From NCBI GenBank assembly GCA_947095585.1, contig OX352766.1:19458939-19522938 (forward strand): DNA of 64,000 bases. Direction: 5' to 3'. Below the pieces are notes generated by a model. It saw nothing but the letters and a program-made list of their open reading frames with translations, had not been told where the DNA came from and made no database searches. Numbering within the stretch: the first letter of the stretch is position 1; each line of letters opens with the position of its first letter. Of this stretch, positions 25,591 through 36,856 are shown piece by piece. The DNA comes from Nephrocerus scutellatus (taxonomy: Eukaryota; Arthropoda; Insecta; Diptera; Pipunculidae). The position numbers and the translations under genes are program-made.

Positions 25591-25962
25591 ATGCCGCCAA
25601 AGACAAGTGGAAAAGCAGAAAAGAAAGCTGGAAAGGCCCAGAAAAATATTACTAAACCTGGTAAAAAGAACAAGCGCAAGAGGAAGGAAAGCTACGCAAT
25701 TTACATTTACAAAGTGTTGAAGCAAGTCCATCCAGATACTGGTATCTCATCAAAAGCCATGAGTATCATGAACAGTTTTGTCAATGATATTTTTGAACGT
25801 ATCGCTGCCGAAGCCTCCCGCTTGGCACATTACAACAAACGTTCGACAATCACAAGTCGGGAAATACAGACTGCTGTTCGTCTTTTACTTCCCGGAGAGT
25901 TGGCCAAGCATGCGGTCAGTGAAGGAACAAAAGCTGTTACTAAATATACCAGCTCTAAGTAA
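25591..25962 (+). CDS. His2B: histone H2B, unit 3
   Basis: 123 aa, identical protein. Silent changes around codons 23-25 (AAACCTGGT against AAGCCTGGA) mark the unit 3-4 lineage. Confidence 0.98.
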   Translation: MPPKTSGKAEKKAGKAQKNITKPGKKNKRKRKESYAIYIYKVLKQVHPDTGISSKAMSIMNSFVNDIFERIAAEASRLAHYNKRSTITSREIQTAVRLLLPGELAKHAVSEGTKAVTKYTSSK

Positions 25963-26013
25963 ATTTCGGCGTCATCTTATCTTTGTCTTTTTTAAGACAC
26001 CACCAAATAAAAA

Positions 26014-26029
26014 GGCCCTTTTCAGGGCC
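26014..26029 (+). terminator. histone 3' stem-loop of H2B, unit 3
   Basis: GGCCCTTTTCAGGGCC. Confidence 0.93.
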
Positions 26030-26912
26030 ACAAAATGATTCAAAAAACAATATGTAACTCGAACGCAATTTAATTAGTATATTTATGTACTTATTGTTAT
26101 CAACTAAAAACTTCAATATAATGTACCTACCTACATACAAAACACAATAAAATAAAATTGGAAAACCTCATAAAGACTACGTTAGTTAGTGTATGGTGTC
26201 ATCTTAAATGAAAATGATTATGGCTTCATATAAATTCTGTACTCTTGGTACGGTACTGCTGCTATAGCTTCGTAAAAATTTGGTACAATGAGATTGAACA
26301 TGTTTATTAGTCACATTAGGTGTGTGGTACAAAGATAAATAATAATTGAAAAAACCTCTAAAGTCTACTGTTCAAACCACAATCATATAAAAAAATTCTG
26401 AAGGGTACTGACAAATTTGAAAATTCTTATTAGAAATGTATATATTCCAGTTGGAATTGGTACGATTGTCTGTAGCTATGTATTTTGCATTAAAACAGCT
26501 AAACCGTCAGACAATGACTGATTAACAAATAATGTTAAGCAATTATGCCCATTTCATAATGTAATATTTATAAACAAAACTAATTTAATAAAAAAAATGC
26601 AGTTTTACCAGTTTTTTTTCTTTTTCTGATGGTCCTTATGGTGTTTTTTGAGACTTTTGAGGGTATTTTGGGAGTCTTCTGGGCATCTTTTGGAAGTGTT
26701 TTAGAGGTCTATTTTTTGTTTTGAAACGACAAAGAATTATAACTTCTAACGCGCGTACATAAGCACACGCGTCCACTTTTTTATGTTATGCTGTTATCAG
26801 TCAATATATGGAGATGCAGTGTATTAACCAGCATCATAATTTATTTTAAGGACGTTTTTCTTTTTTATAATATAATTGTGTAACCTAATGAAAATGTTTG
26901 TCATTCATACAT
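26030..26912. other. H2B-H1 spacer, proximal part, unit 3
   Basis: Single foldback arm (core from 26504) and decayed H3-3'-end-like stretch (about 26790-26855), as in unit 1. Confidence 0.55.
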
Positions 26913-28574
26913 AGAGTCATAATCGAGCGCTCAACACGAGCACACGCAGATCACGCATAATATCGTCTAGCTACCTGCTAACCGATTAAAAAAAACCCCA
27001 AAACCAAAAGCGAGCATTTCGCTACCTGCTACTTTTTTATTTTTTATTATTTCACTAATTATTTTTTAATTTCAAAAATATTTTTTTTCCAGTTATTAGC
27101 AATTTATTTTCAGAAAAGAGTTTCCTTTCGATCAGCTCTATGAAATAGGGAAAAAAGCAAAAACTAAGGAAAAAGTCAACGAGGTCTTATCCTTCATTAA
27201 GCAACAAGTCACCAAAGATGGTGGGGATTTCCTCTTGTCGTTGTACCAAAGGCTAGATGAAGTGAACCAGCTGTGCGATTCAGCGACTTCAGAGGAGGAA
27301 AATATGAGTGCTGTCGAGGAATCGGATACTGAAGCGTCCGAATCCAGCAGCGAAGGAGAGGATAATTCTAGCGACGAAGATAGTCGCAAGGAACGATCAT
27401 CTCCCGAAACCATGCCAGTAAAGGCAAAAAGAAGATTGTCTGCCAGTTCCAGACCATCATCACCACCAACTTCATCTCCGCCTGGAGTAGCCATAATGTC
27501 AGGATTGCGCCAAAACCAATTGTTGTGGAGAAAACAACAAAACCAAAAGAGGTGCAACGTAAAACTGTGCAGGCATCACAACCAACCGCTCAAGGAAACA
27601 TAATCACACAGAGTACTGGAGCAGCAACAAAACCATTTGCTATGCCACCAATAGTCTGCTTCAGACTGAACGTCGCTGAACTCTCAAAGTTCACGAAGAG
27701 TGCCAATTTTAGTTGCAGAATTCGCAACATCAATAGCAGCAAATCGGTCGTTACAGCCATGAACAAAGACGGCCACCAGCGAATTCGGTCTTTCCTACAG
27801 TCGGGAAAGACCAAACGGCTCTAGAACATCAAACCAGGTCCTGATGATTTTAAGAAGCTGAACTCTCTGGTCGGAAAGCGTATTTCTATTCCAGAGAGTA
27901 TCACGTTTGCAGATAAAGTAGCATCCAGTCCTGTTGAAAAAGCCGAAGCCTTTGCCTGCCATTTTGAAAGGAGCTTTACGGACCGACCACCAACGCATCT
28001 TCCAGATTTTTTGGAAGAGGTGGAAAGTCTTGTGGAAGACGCCACTTCTGCAAGTAATCCTGTAGTGCGGTTAAGTGAAGAAAACCCCGCTAACGCACCC
28101 GTAGAAGTGGATATGTTTACCTGAACAGCTGTTGTCAGTAATTTAATTATGAGTGGAAACTCAAAAAAATCATCGGGCATTGACGGGATTTCTAACTTTT
28201 TGCTTAAAAAGTTACCGGGTATGGCAATCTTGATGTTAACCATCATTTTCAACAATTGCCTTAACAATGGTTAGTTTCCAGACAACTGAAAGGTGGCCAA
28301 AGTAATACCCAATATTCGGAGTCGTTGATCCGTAAAAAGATCAATATACGTTTTGTTCGGAATAAGCCTTATTCCTTCCTTTTAATTCGGTTTCCGAGAG
28401 AAGCACTTTACGATGCACCCTCTGCTGTAACTTCACTGTAATGTCACTCGAGGACTGAACGTTAAAAGCAGTACAGTAGCCTGTTTGCTAGACATCGAAA
28501 AAGCCTTCGATAGTGTATGGATCAACGGGCTACTGTTCAAACTTATTAGATTTGGTTTCCCCAATTATATTGTG
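26913..28574 (+). pseudogene. decayed retrotransposon relic, unit 3
   Basis: Same deletions and lost ORF1 start as in units 1-2, but less decayed. The codon that is TAA at 4906 is still GAG here (GTCGAGGAATCGGAT), so the ORF1 remnant reads open from about 27235 to 27603. It also keeps TTAACAATGG near 28262, where units 1-2 have TTAAAAATGG. Confidence 0.88.
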
Positions 28575-29647
28575 AAATTACTCTCTTCTGAGACAGCAGT
28601 TGGCCTCTGATTGAATGTTAATTGTTGAATAATTTTGTAAAAAATTGTAGCTTTTGTAATATTTCAATAGTTCGAGAATAACTAATTTTAATAAAATGAA
28701 TATGAACGACGATAAATGTGAATTCGCTTTGAGAAATCTTGTGCATTAACTGACTTATACTCTTATAATGTTAATTACAGCATCATTATGTTAAAAACAA
28801 TTTCCTTTTTTAACTTTTTAACCATCTGTATACCGTAAACTTAAAGTTTAAATATTTTTATAATTAATATACTTAAATAGGAAGAATTAAGCGATAATTC
28901 TAATTAATGCGACTTCGTTTTGGGATGGTGTAAATTTTCTTGTGTTTTGAATGAGAGACTTTTGTAATGTTAATTATAGCTTCATTTTTATACAATTTGA
29001 ATCTTTTACAATTGTTTAATCATTCGTAGCTAACCGGTAAAATATTGATGTAAACAGTATATTTAAATCACAAGAATAAAAAGATTATAATTCGGTGTTC
29101 ATTGACTGAGAGACTGGCATTTTTATAATGTTAAATTTAGCTTCATTTTTATATAAAAAATTATCTTTTATAATTTTTTCCTTATTTATATATAGTAAAC
29201 TATCAGTAAAAAGGGATGTATATAGTTAATATATGTATATAATATGAATAAAACGATTATAAATCCAAAAGATGGGATTTCGTTTTGTGAAAATCTGTGT
29301 TTAAAATGATTTTTTTTAGAAGATTATTACTTAAATATATTAAAGCTAATATCTGCAATACAAGGAAATATTGTCTAATTTAAATAACAAAAAATAAATT
29401 ACTGTAATACTTTTTATTATAATTAAAAAAAGGAAAAACAGTTCAAACTTTTGTGCACAAAATACCAAATGACACTGAAATGAAAATTTCTTAATATAGT
29501 CTTCTCTAGGCGATTCTCAACTTTTCAAGTACGGTATACCATACGCCTTATTGATATTAAAAAATTTAAAACTTAAATCTTGGCGATCGTGCTGTTTGCT
29601 AGTTATTAGATATACGGAAATCGTGTTTTTTTTTTCAAGAATTAAAA
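28575..29647. repeat. AT-rich H2B-H1 spacer with ~190-bp repeats, unit 3
   Basis: As at 6162-7264, but with about 29 bp missing at 29093 (TTATAATTC joined directly to GGTGTTC), removing part of the third repeat. Confidence 0.6.
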
Positions 29648-30340
29648 ATGTCTGATACTGTTGTAGCCGCTTCCCCTGTCGCAGTTGCCGTTGGCGCTGA
29701 GAAAAAAGTTGTCAAGAAGACTGCTGGTGCTGCCAAGAAACCGTCAGCGACACCGGCTCATCCGCCAACTCAAGAAATGGTCGATGCATCGATTAAGACT
29801 CTTAAGGAACGTGGTGGCTCATCACTTTTGGCTATTAAGAAATATATTGCTGCCACATACAAGGTTGATGTCCAAAAATTAGCTCCTTTCATTAAAAAGT
29901 ATTTGAAAAATGGCGTTGTCAGTGGAAAATTGATCCAAACCAAAGGTAAGGGTGCCTCTGGCTCGTTTAAATTATCAGCTGCTGCTAGTAAGGAACCTAA
30001 AGCGCCAAAGGCAAAATCCTCTGAGAAGAAGAAGGCAGTCACCGCAGCGAAAAAGAAGCCAGCAACAGCAGTCAAAAAAGTTACTGCCTCATCTGGCGAG
30101 AAGAAAGTGAAAAAATCTGCAGCTACTAAAAAAGTGGTAGAGAAGAAAAAAACTGAAAAAGCTAAAGCTAAAAACATTAAGAAGGCAGGTGGTGCTGTTA
30201 AGGCTAAAACACCGAAACCAAAAGCTACTGCTTCAAGTGTTAAGGCAAAGGCTGCTGCTAAACCAAAAGCTGTTATCGCTCCTGCAGTTAAACCGAAAAA
30301 AGTCGCTTCAGCAGCGAAGAAAGCAGCACCTAAAAAGTAA
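29648..30340 (+). CDS. His1: histone H1, 230-aa form, unit 3
   Basis: Full-length linker histone. It has the seven residues TAGAAKK (25-31) missing in the 223-aa form, and Pro in place of Ala shortly after (SATPAH). Globular domain about residues 41-115, then a Lys/Ala-rich tail to AAPKK. The longer form is probably ancestral, since the short one is explained by a deletion between direct CAAGAA words. Confidence 0.96.
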   Translation: MSDTVVAASPVAVAVGAEKKVVKKTAGAAKKPSATPAHPPTQEMVDASIKTLKERGGSSLLAIKKYIAATYKVDVQKLAPFIKKYLKNGVVSGKLIQTKGKGASGSFKLSAAASKEPKAPKAKSSEKKKAVTAAKKKPATAVKKVTASSGEKKVKKSAATKKVVEKKKTEKAKAKNIKKAGGAVKAKTPKPKATASSVKAKAAAKPKAVIAPAVKPKKVASAAKKAAPKK

Positions 30341-30404
30341 ATTGTTCACTTTTTGGTTTTCAAGACGGTCAGGAAATAATCGTTTTGAAGTTAAAATAAC
30401 AAAA

Positions 30405-30420
30405 AGCCCTTTTCAGGGCT
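30405..30420 (+). terminator. histone 3' stem-loop of H1, unit 3
   Basis: AGCCCTTTTCAGGGCT with the AAAGAGAAAAA downstream element. Confidence 0.92.
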
Positions 30421-31005
30421 ACCAAAACTTTAACCAAAGAGAAAAATAAGTTTCAATAGACTGAATTTCTTTATTTTACATGACATTGACATAACATAGA
30501 CAACTAGGTATTTCTTTTCTAATAGGCCACATCTCATAAAAAGCAACAATTTGACGTATTTTGCATTTAAACAGGAAAGCCGTCAGACTTAATGACTGAT
30601 TAACAAATAAATTGTGATGATAAATAATAATGCTGATTTTTTAATGAGATATTTTTTTTTAACAAAAATGATAAAAAATAATTTGTTAATCAGTTATTGT
30701 CTGACGGTTTAGCATATTAAGGTGTTTTAATGCTATATATATAGCCAAACAAAAACATTTTTTCTGAAAAATTCTGAACGAATAAAAATTTACCTTGAGC
30801 AGAGCTAGCTGAAGCTACTGATTATATGGCAATCAGAATACTACAGTAGGAAAAATGAAAAATTAAAAAAAAACGAAAAGTTCATCCATATACAGATTTT
30901 GTGACACCTCAATTACGAGTAGCGAGTAATCTAATAAAATAATTAGTAAATAATATGTTTATTTAAAACTAAGATGATATCTTCCCTTTATAAATTATAT
31001 TTTGT
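30421..31005. other. H1-H3 spacer, unit 3
   Basis: Contains the foldback repeat. Nothing else seen. Confidence 0.7.
30563..30735. repeat. foldback repeat, unit 3 copy
   Basis: Core arms start at 30580 and end at 30707. One base in the right arm differs from unit 1 (AATAATTTG for AATTATTTG). Confidence 0.65.
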
Positions 31006-31021
31006 GGTCCTGAAAAGGACC
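31006..31021 (-). terminator. histone 3' stem-loop of H3, unit 3
   Basis: GGTCCTTTTCAGGACC on the minus strand. Confidence 0.93.
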
Positions 31022-31095
31022 GATTTTATTTAATTTTTTTTATCACCAGTCAATTATGCAGATGTAATGTATTAACTAGCAACATAATTGCCATT

Positions 31096-31563
<468 letters not shown>

Positions 31564-31574
31564 TCACTATTATT

Positions 31575-31586
31575 TGAGTCTGCCAC
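31575..31586. repeat. 12-bp target duplication, H3 side of array A
   Basis: TGAGTCTGCCAC, joined directly to the poly(A) tail (T run) of element copy 1. Confidence 0.9.
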
Positions 31587-31865
31587 TTTTTTTTTTTAGA
31601 TTAAGATATTTTATTAAACATTTAGATATTATACAATTTTGACTTAAAAACTAAACTTATAACTATTTTTATTAAGTGTCGGCTCAACAATAGGGGCCCG
31701 ACGTATTTACATTGTCTTTTTTTGTATTGTTTATTATTAAACAATATTTTTTACTACTTAATCTACTACATGTTTATTTTTAAAGCAATTTAATTTTAAA
31801 CGATAAATTTTAAAATAAAATAAAATGAAGAATAATATTAAAAGGGGGTATAAACAGGGCGATCT

Positions 31866-34801
31866 TCAGCCTCTGTAATTTTGATTGCTGGCCTTCTCGT
31901 AGAAGGAGACGTCTTGATTATTAAAGATGTCGTCAAATCTAGCATCTGTGAATCCTCTGATGTTTATATAGCGCTGGCTTGGCTCGATTTCTTCGATTCT
32001 CAGTCCTTGCATCTCCGGACTTGGATGTGTTTCCAACCCATCAACGAATTTCTTTGCCATTCGGAACAAGTGGTCGGTTATGGGCAGCAGACCTGCCACG
32101 TCGTAAAGCCTTGCACTCGAGACAAACTTATAGCTGTTTGGCACCCTCCAGAGTCCTGTACAGATCCTAAGTACCTTCCTTTCAAATAGGGAGATCTTCT
32201 TCATCGTTGTTGGTGAGACGGTGAACCATATGGGATAGCCATAGGTTATCACTGGCCTGATGAGCTGCTTGTAGATGAGCAGCCTGGTGTTGTTTGACAG
32301 TCCGTTTCGCCTTCGTAGAAGCGGGTGCACCAAATGAAGGGCGTAATTAGCCTTTTTCAACGTTTTATCGATGTGGGCATTAAACTTAAGCCTCTCGGTG
32401 AAGTTTATTCCCAGGTACTTCGTCTCTGATTGGGTTTTTATAACTGTGTTGTCTGGAAGGGTGATTTTTAATCCTCTGCACCGGCTCACAAAATTTTTTC
32501 TCCCTGTTCTTGTCCCTGGCACTCGGAAGCAGATGAGTTCCGTTTTGTTTGCATTTATCTTCAACCCCCACTTGAGGTAGTAGTCCCAAAGATTTCGGAG
32601 GTGTTCCTCCACTCTTCGGGCAGCTATCTCAGGAGAGAGAGAAACGGCATACGTGATCGAGTCATCCGCGTAAAGCATGCTGCTTGTTCCGGCTGTATTG
32701 GTGGGTTGATCCGCCGTGTAGATGTTGAAAAGGACCGGGCCAAGTCTGGAACCTTGAGGAACTCCGGCTTTAATCCCTTTCCTAGTGGATGAGTCGCCAA
32801 AAATCTGTACAAAAAAAACCCTGTGAAAGAGAAAATTTTTAATTATTTTTACAATATAATTGGGGAAGCCAAATCTTATAAGTTTGAACAGTAGCCCGTT
32901 GATCCATACACTATCGAAGGCTTTTTCGATGTCTAGCAAACAGGCTACTGGGCTACTGTACTGCTTTTAACGTTCAGTCCTCGAGTGACGTTACTGTGAA
33001 GTTTCAGCAGAGGGTGCATCGTAGAGTGCTTCTCACGGAAACCGAATTGAAAGGAAGGAATAAGGCCTCTTTCCGAACAAAATGTATTGATCTTTTTACG
33101 GATCAAAGACTCGAATACCTTACTGATACAACACAGTAAAGCTATTGGACGGTAACCAGTTACGCTTGAGCGGTCAGTTTTTTTGGGTACTGGTACTACT
33201 TTGGCCACCTTCCAGTTGTCTGGAAAGTAACCATTGTTAAGGCAATTGTTGAAAATGATGGTTAACATCAAGATTGCCATACCCGGTAACTTTTTAAGCA
33301 AAAAGTTAGAAATCCCGTCAATGCCCGATGATTTTTTTGAGTTTCCACTCATTATTAAATCACTGACTATAGCTGTTTTGGTAAACATTTCAACGTCTAC
33401 AGGCGCTCTAGCGGGGTTTTCTTCACTAAACCGCACTACAGGATTACTTGCAGAAGTGACGTCTTCCACAAGACTTTCCACCTCTTCCAAAAAATCTGGA
33501 AGATGCGTTGGTGGTCGGTCCGTAAAACTCCTTTCAAAATGGCAGGCAAAGGCTTCGGCTTTTTCAACAGGACTGGATGCTACTTGATCTCCAAACGTGA
33601 TACTTTCTGGAATGGAAATACGCTTTCCGACCAGAGCGTTCAGCTTCTTAAAAGCATCATGACCTGGTTTGATGTTCTGGAGTCGTTTGGTCAGGTCATC
33701 TTCCTGGTACTTCCGTAGTGCTTGACGAAGCATGTTCACTGTACAACGCAGTTGCGAAAGTACAGACTGGTATTCGTCATTGACTGTATTAAGAGTCCTG
33801 TTAAAAATCCTCTGAAGGCGCTTCCTCAGCCGTTGCTTGTGAGCATATATTGCCTGTATATGTCCAGGCAGGTGTTGGAAGCGATCCCTGCTGGTGCGTA
33901 TTGTTTTCTGCCGATTGATGGCTGTGTTTACCGCATTCTCGAAATTTCTTATAGCATCATTAATTTCGTAATTCTCCAGATTTCTGCAGTCTGCTGGCAT
34001 TGTTAAATCAGCTTCAACTTCAGATCTAAACCGGTTCCAGTTTACTTTCCTGAAGTTGATGTGTAGTTCAGATGGTGGTGTGACTTTCAAAATTCGCTGA
34101 TTCAACCTCACTCGAAGCTCTATGGCCATATGATCCGAGTCGCTATCGTGCGCCAAACATGAATAATTTGTTAATTCTGGAAGGATATTAATAAAATTTG
34201 TAGTTGCCAGAAAGAAATCCAGAGTTGACGGTGTCCGAGGGTACGTCTTCCGGGGCTGAGAAACTACAGCCATGGTATGCTGATGAGGATTTGAATCCAG
34301 CCAATCTGCAATAGCCTTTCCTTGACTGTTGCACACTTCATCTTGCCATCGGGTGTGTCTAGCGTTAAAGTCCCCTCCAACCACACAGTATGTGTGCCTA
34401 GAGGAGATGCCGCAGACAGTTTGCAGATCCCGTTGGATGTCTTCCCTCGTTGCGTTACAGTGATTGTATACAGATATCACCAGCAAGGTCTCAACCTCGT
34501 TGACTTTGATGCTGACAGCTGTTGCTTCTATGCTACGCAGCCCACTGATTTCTACCTTCTCGCCTGCCATAGTGTCCTTGATAAGGACCGCCGTCCCAGA
34601 GCGTCCACTGCTTTTGTCGACCCTGTGGATATTGTATCCGTCTGGACTGAACGGGTTTCTCCCTGTGAGGTTTGTTTCCTGTAAAAGAAGAATGTCAGGT
34701 TTATTAGTTTTAATAAATAATTTAAGTGTGATACGCCTTGCTAAAGAATAAATGGAGTTCACATTATATGAGAATATACTTATCCTGCTTATTGTGAACA
34801 T
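31866..34801 (-). pseudogene. ORF2 endonuclease/reverse transcriptase, frameshifted (copy 1)
   Basis: Two open parts. The first, 34801 to 32945, encodes 618 aa: the endonuclease and the N-terminal part of the RT. The second, 32939 to 31866, starts around residue 619 and holds the RT catalytic motifs. Between them GGCTACTG is repeated in tandem at about 32943-32958 where copy 2 has it once; the extra 8 bp shifts the frame just before RT motif A. All other domains are as in copy 2. Private differences from copy 2 include Thr for Ser in YLGINF(T) and Val for Ala in LYD(V)AG. Confidence 0.92.
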
Positions 34802-36330
34802 AATTCACAAATAAGGCGACCCAAAACGGTTGTTTTGGACCTGTCATCAAGGCTGCTATAATTAGCAGGCACGACTTTTCTTGCCTTCTGCAAAATTGTA
34901 AAAAGGTCTGCGCCGAATAACCTTTCAGTGTCGTCAAAAATATTAGTTTTTTCAGTAGATGGAGCCGTTTTTAAAGCTTGCTTCTTCACTGGTTTACTGC
35001 ATTCTTGGATGGTTGGTGGTGGTTTGTTGCTAGTTGCTGGCTTGCCAGCAACATCATTACCCATAGCAGCTATACTAGCAAAGCTAACTCCTTTCACTAT
35101 CGCTTTTGCAGCAGATTTCTGGGCGAACTTATGCTGCTCAATCTTCTTTTGGGCGGTTTTTACTTTTTCCGCCATTTTTTCTTTATATTTAGGACATCCC
35201 CGATAGTTTGCAGGATGTCCAGTTTTTTGACAATTTGTGCAGAAAACGTTGTCGTCTTTATTGTTGTCAGCGTTTCTCGGGCATTGTCCAGGTAAGTGCT
35301 CGTCCTTGCACTTAACACATCTATATTTCATACCGCAATTGCTTGCGACATGTCCAAACTTTTGGCAATTTTTGCATTGGGTAATGCCTGCTGGTTTTAG
35401 CTTTTCCCAATGCACCAGCTGGTTCATCAGGAGGGTTTTTGAGCATACTGCTGCCTTATCGCAGTTCTTCTCAAGCTCTACAATGAAATGGTTAAATTTC
35501 CTGTCGTTCCTCTGTGATTTGAAGGGTTTGACCTCCACTACAGGGACACCCTCTGCCGTCAACGCTTCCTTGACATCCTCAGTGTCAAAGGAGTGGTGAA
35601 TACCTTTAAGGACCAACAATTCTTTCCTGTCCTCCTTAGTGGTATAGGTGTTGAATTCAGTCTTTCCCGACTGTAGGAAAGACCGAATTCGCTGGTGGCC
35701 GTCTTTGTTCATGGCCGTAACGACCGATTTGCTGCTATTGATGTTGCGAATTCTGCAACTAATATTGGCACTCTTCGTGAACTTTGAGAGTTCAGCGACG
35801 TTCAGTCTGAAGCAGACAATTGGTGGCATAGCAAATGGTTTAGTTGTTGGTCCAGTACTCTGAGTGCTAATGTTCCCTTGAGCGGTTGGTTGGGATGACT
35901 GCACCGTTCTACGTTGCACCTCTTTTGGTTTTGTTGTATGCTCGACAACAACTGGTTTTGGCGCAATCCTGACATCATTAGCTACTGCAGCCGGAGATGA
36001 AGTTGGTGGTGATGAAGGCCTGGAACTAGCAGACAATCTTCTTCTTTTTGCCTTTACTGGCATGGTTTCGGGAGATGATCGATCTTTGCGACTATCTTCT
36101 TCGCTAAAATTGTCCTCTCCGCCGCTACTGGCTTCGGACGCTTCATTATCCGATTCCTCGACAACGCTCATTGTTTCCTCCTCTGAAGTCGCTGAATCGC
36201 ACAGCTGGTTCACTTCATCCAGCCTTCGGTACAATGACAACAGGAAATCCCCACCATGGTTGGTGACTTGTTCCTTAATTAAGGATAAGACCTCGTTGAC
36301 TTTTTCCTTCCTTTTTGCTTTTTTCCCCAT
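34789..36330 (-). CDS. retrotransposon ORF1 (Gag-like, zinc-knuckle), copy 1
   Basis: 513 aa, the same protein as in copy 2 (see 39772-41313). The reading frame is intact although ORF2 of this copy is broken, so it could still supply ORF1 protein in trans. Confidence 0.93.
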   Translation of the reverse strand: MGKKAKRKEKVNEVLSLIKEQVTNHGGDFLLSLYRRLDEVNQLCDSATSEEETMSVVEESDNEASEASSGGEDNFSEEDSRKDRSSPETMPVKAKRRRLSASSRPSSPPTSSPAAVANDVRIAPKPVVVEHTTKPKEVQRRTVQSSQPTAQGNISTQSTGPTTKPFAMPPIVCFRLNVAELSKFTKSANISCRIRNINSSKSVVTAMNKDGHQRIRSFLQSGKTEFNTYTTKEDRKELLVLKGIHHSFDTEDVKEALTAEGVPVVEVKPFKSQRNDRKFNHFIVELEKNCDKAAVCSKTLLMNQLVHWEKLKPAGITQCKNCQKFGHVASNCGMKYRCVKCKDEHLPGQCPRNADNNKDDNVFCTNCQKTGHPANYRGCPKYKEKMAEKVKTAQKKIEQHKFAQKSAAKAIVKGVSFASIAAMGNDVAGKPATSNKPPPTIQECSKPVKKQALKTAPSTEKTNIFDDTERLFGADLFTILQKARKVVPANYSSLDDRSKTTVLGRLICELCSQ

Positions 36331-36557
36331 GTTATAGGGCTGATCGAAGGAAAACCTTTTCTGAAAATTAATTCTAATAACTGGAAATATTCCTGAAATT
36401 AAAAAATAATTAGTGAAATAATAAAAAAATAAAAAGTAATAGGTAGCGAAATGCTCGCTTTTGGTTTTGGGTTTTTTTTTTTTAATCGGTAGCAGGTAGC
36501 TAGACGATATGATGCGTGATCTGCGTGTGCTCGTGTTGAGCGCTCGATGATGACTGA

Positions 36558-36569
36558 TGAGTCTGCCAC
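36558..36569. repeat. 12-bp target duplication between copies 1 and 2
   Basis: TGAGTCTGCCAC, lying between the 5' end of copy 1 and the A tail of copy 2. Confidence 0.92.
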
Positions 36570-36856
36570 TTTTTTTTTTTTTTTTTTAGATTAAGATATT
36601 TTATTAAACATTTAGATATTATACAATTTTGACTTAAAAACTAAACTTATAACTATTATTATTAAGTGTCGGCTCAACAATAGGGGCCCGACGTATTTAC
36701 ATTGTCTTTTTTTTGTATTGCTTATTATTAAACAATATTTTTTACTACTTAATCTACTACATGTTTATTTTTAAAGCAATTTAATTTTAAACGATAAATT
36801 TTAAAATAAAATAAAAATGAAGAATAATATTAAAGGGGGTATAAACAGGGCGATCT

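Larger units (their letters stand above)
31587..36557 (-). mobile_element. non-LTR retrotransposon (Jockey-like), array A copy 1
   Basis: Full length, 4971 bp, read on the minus strand from TCAGTCATCATC (36557) to an 11-nt A tail (31587-31597), with AATAAA about 12 nt before the tail. 5' UTR 227 nt, ORF1 513 codons, ORF2 overlapping by 13 nt, then about 270 nt of AT-rich 3' UTR. Flanked by TGAGTCTGCCAC on both sides. ORF2 is broken by an 8-bp duplication, so this copy is not autonomous. Confidence 0.92.

Noticed and set aside
33234..33587. Plus-strand ORFs of 60-120 codons inside the retrotransposons, and the minus-strand ORFs in the relics
   Set aside because: They are antisense shadows of ORF1/ORF2 reading frames.
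36548..36569. CTGATGA at the retrotransposon-target junction as a second hammerhead core
   Set aside because: No GAAA segment or pairing stem follows; it arises by chance from the junction of the element 5' end with TGAGTC.
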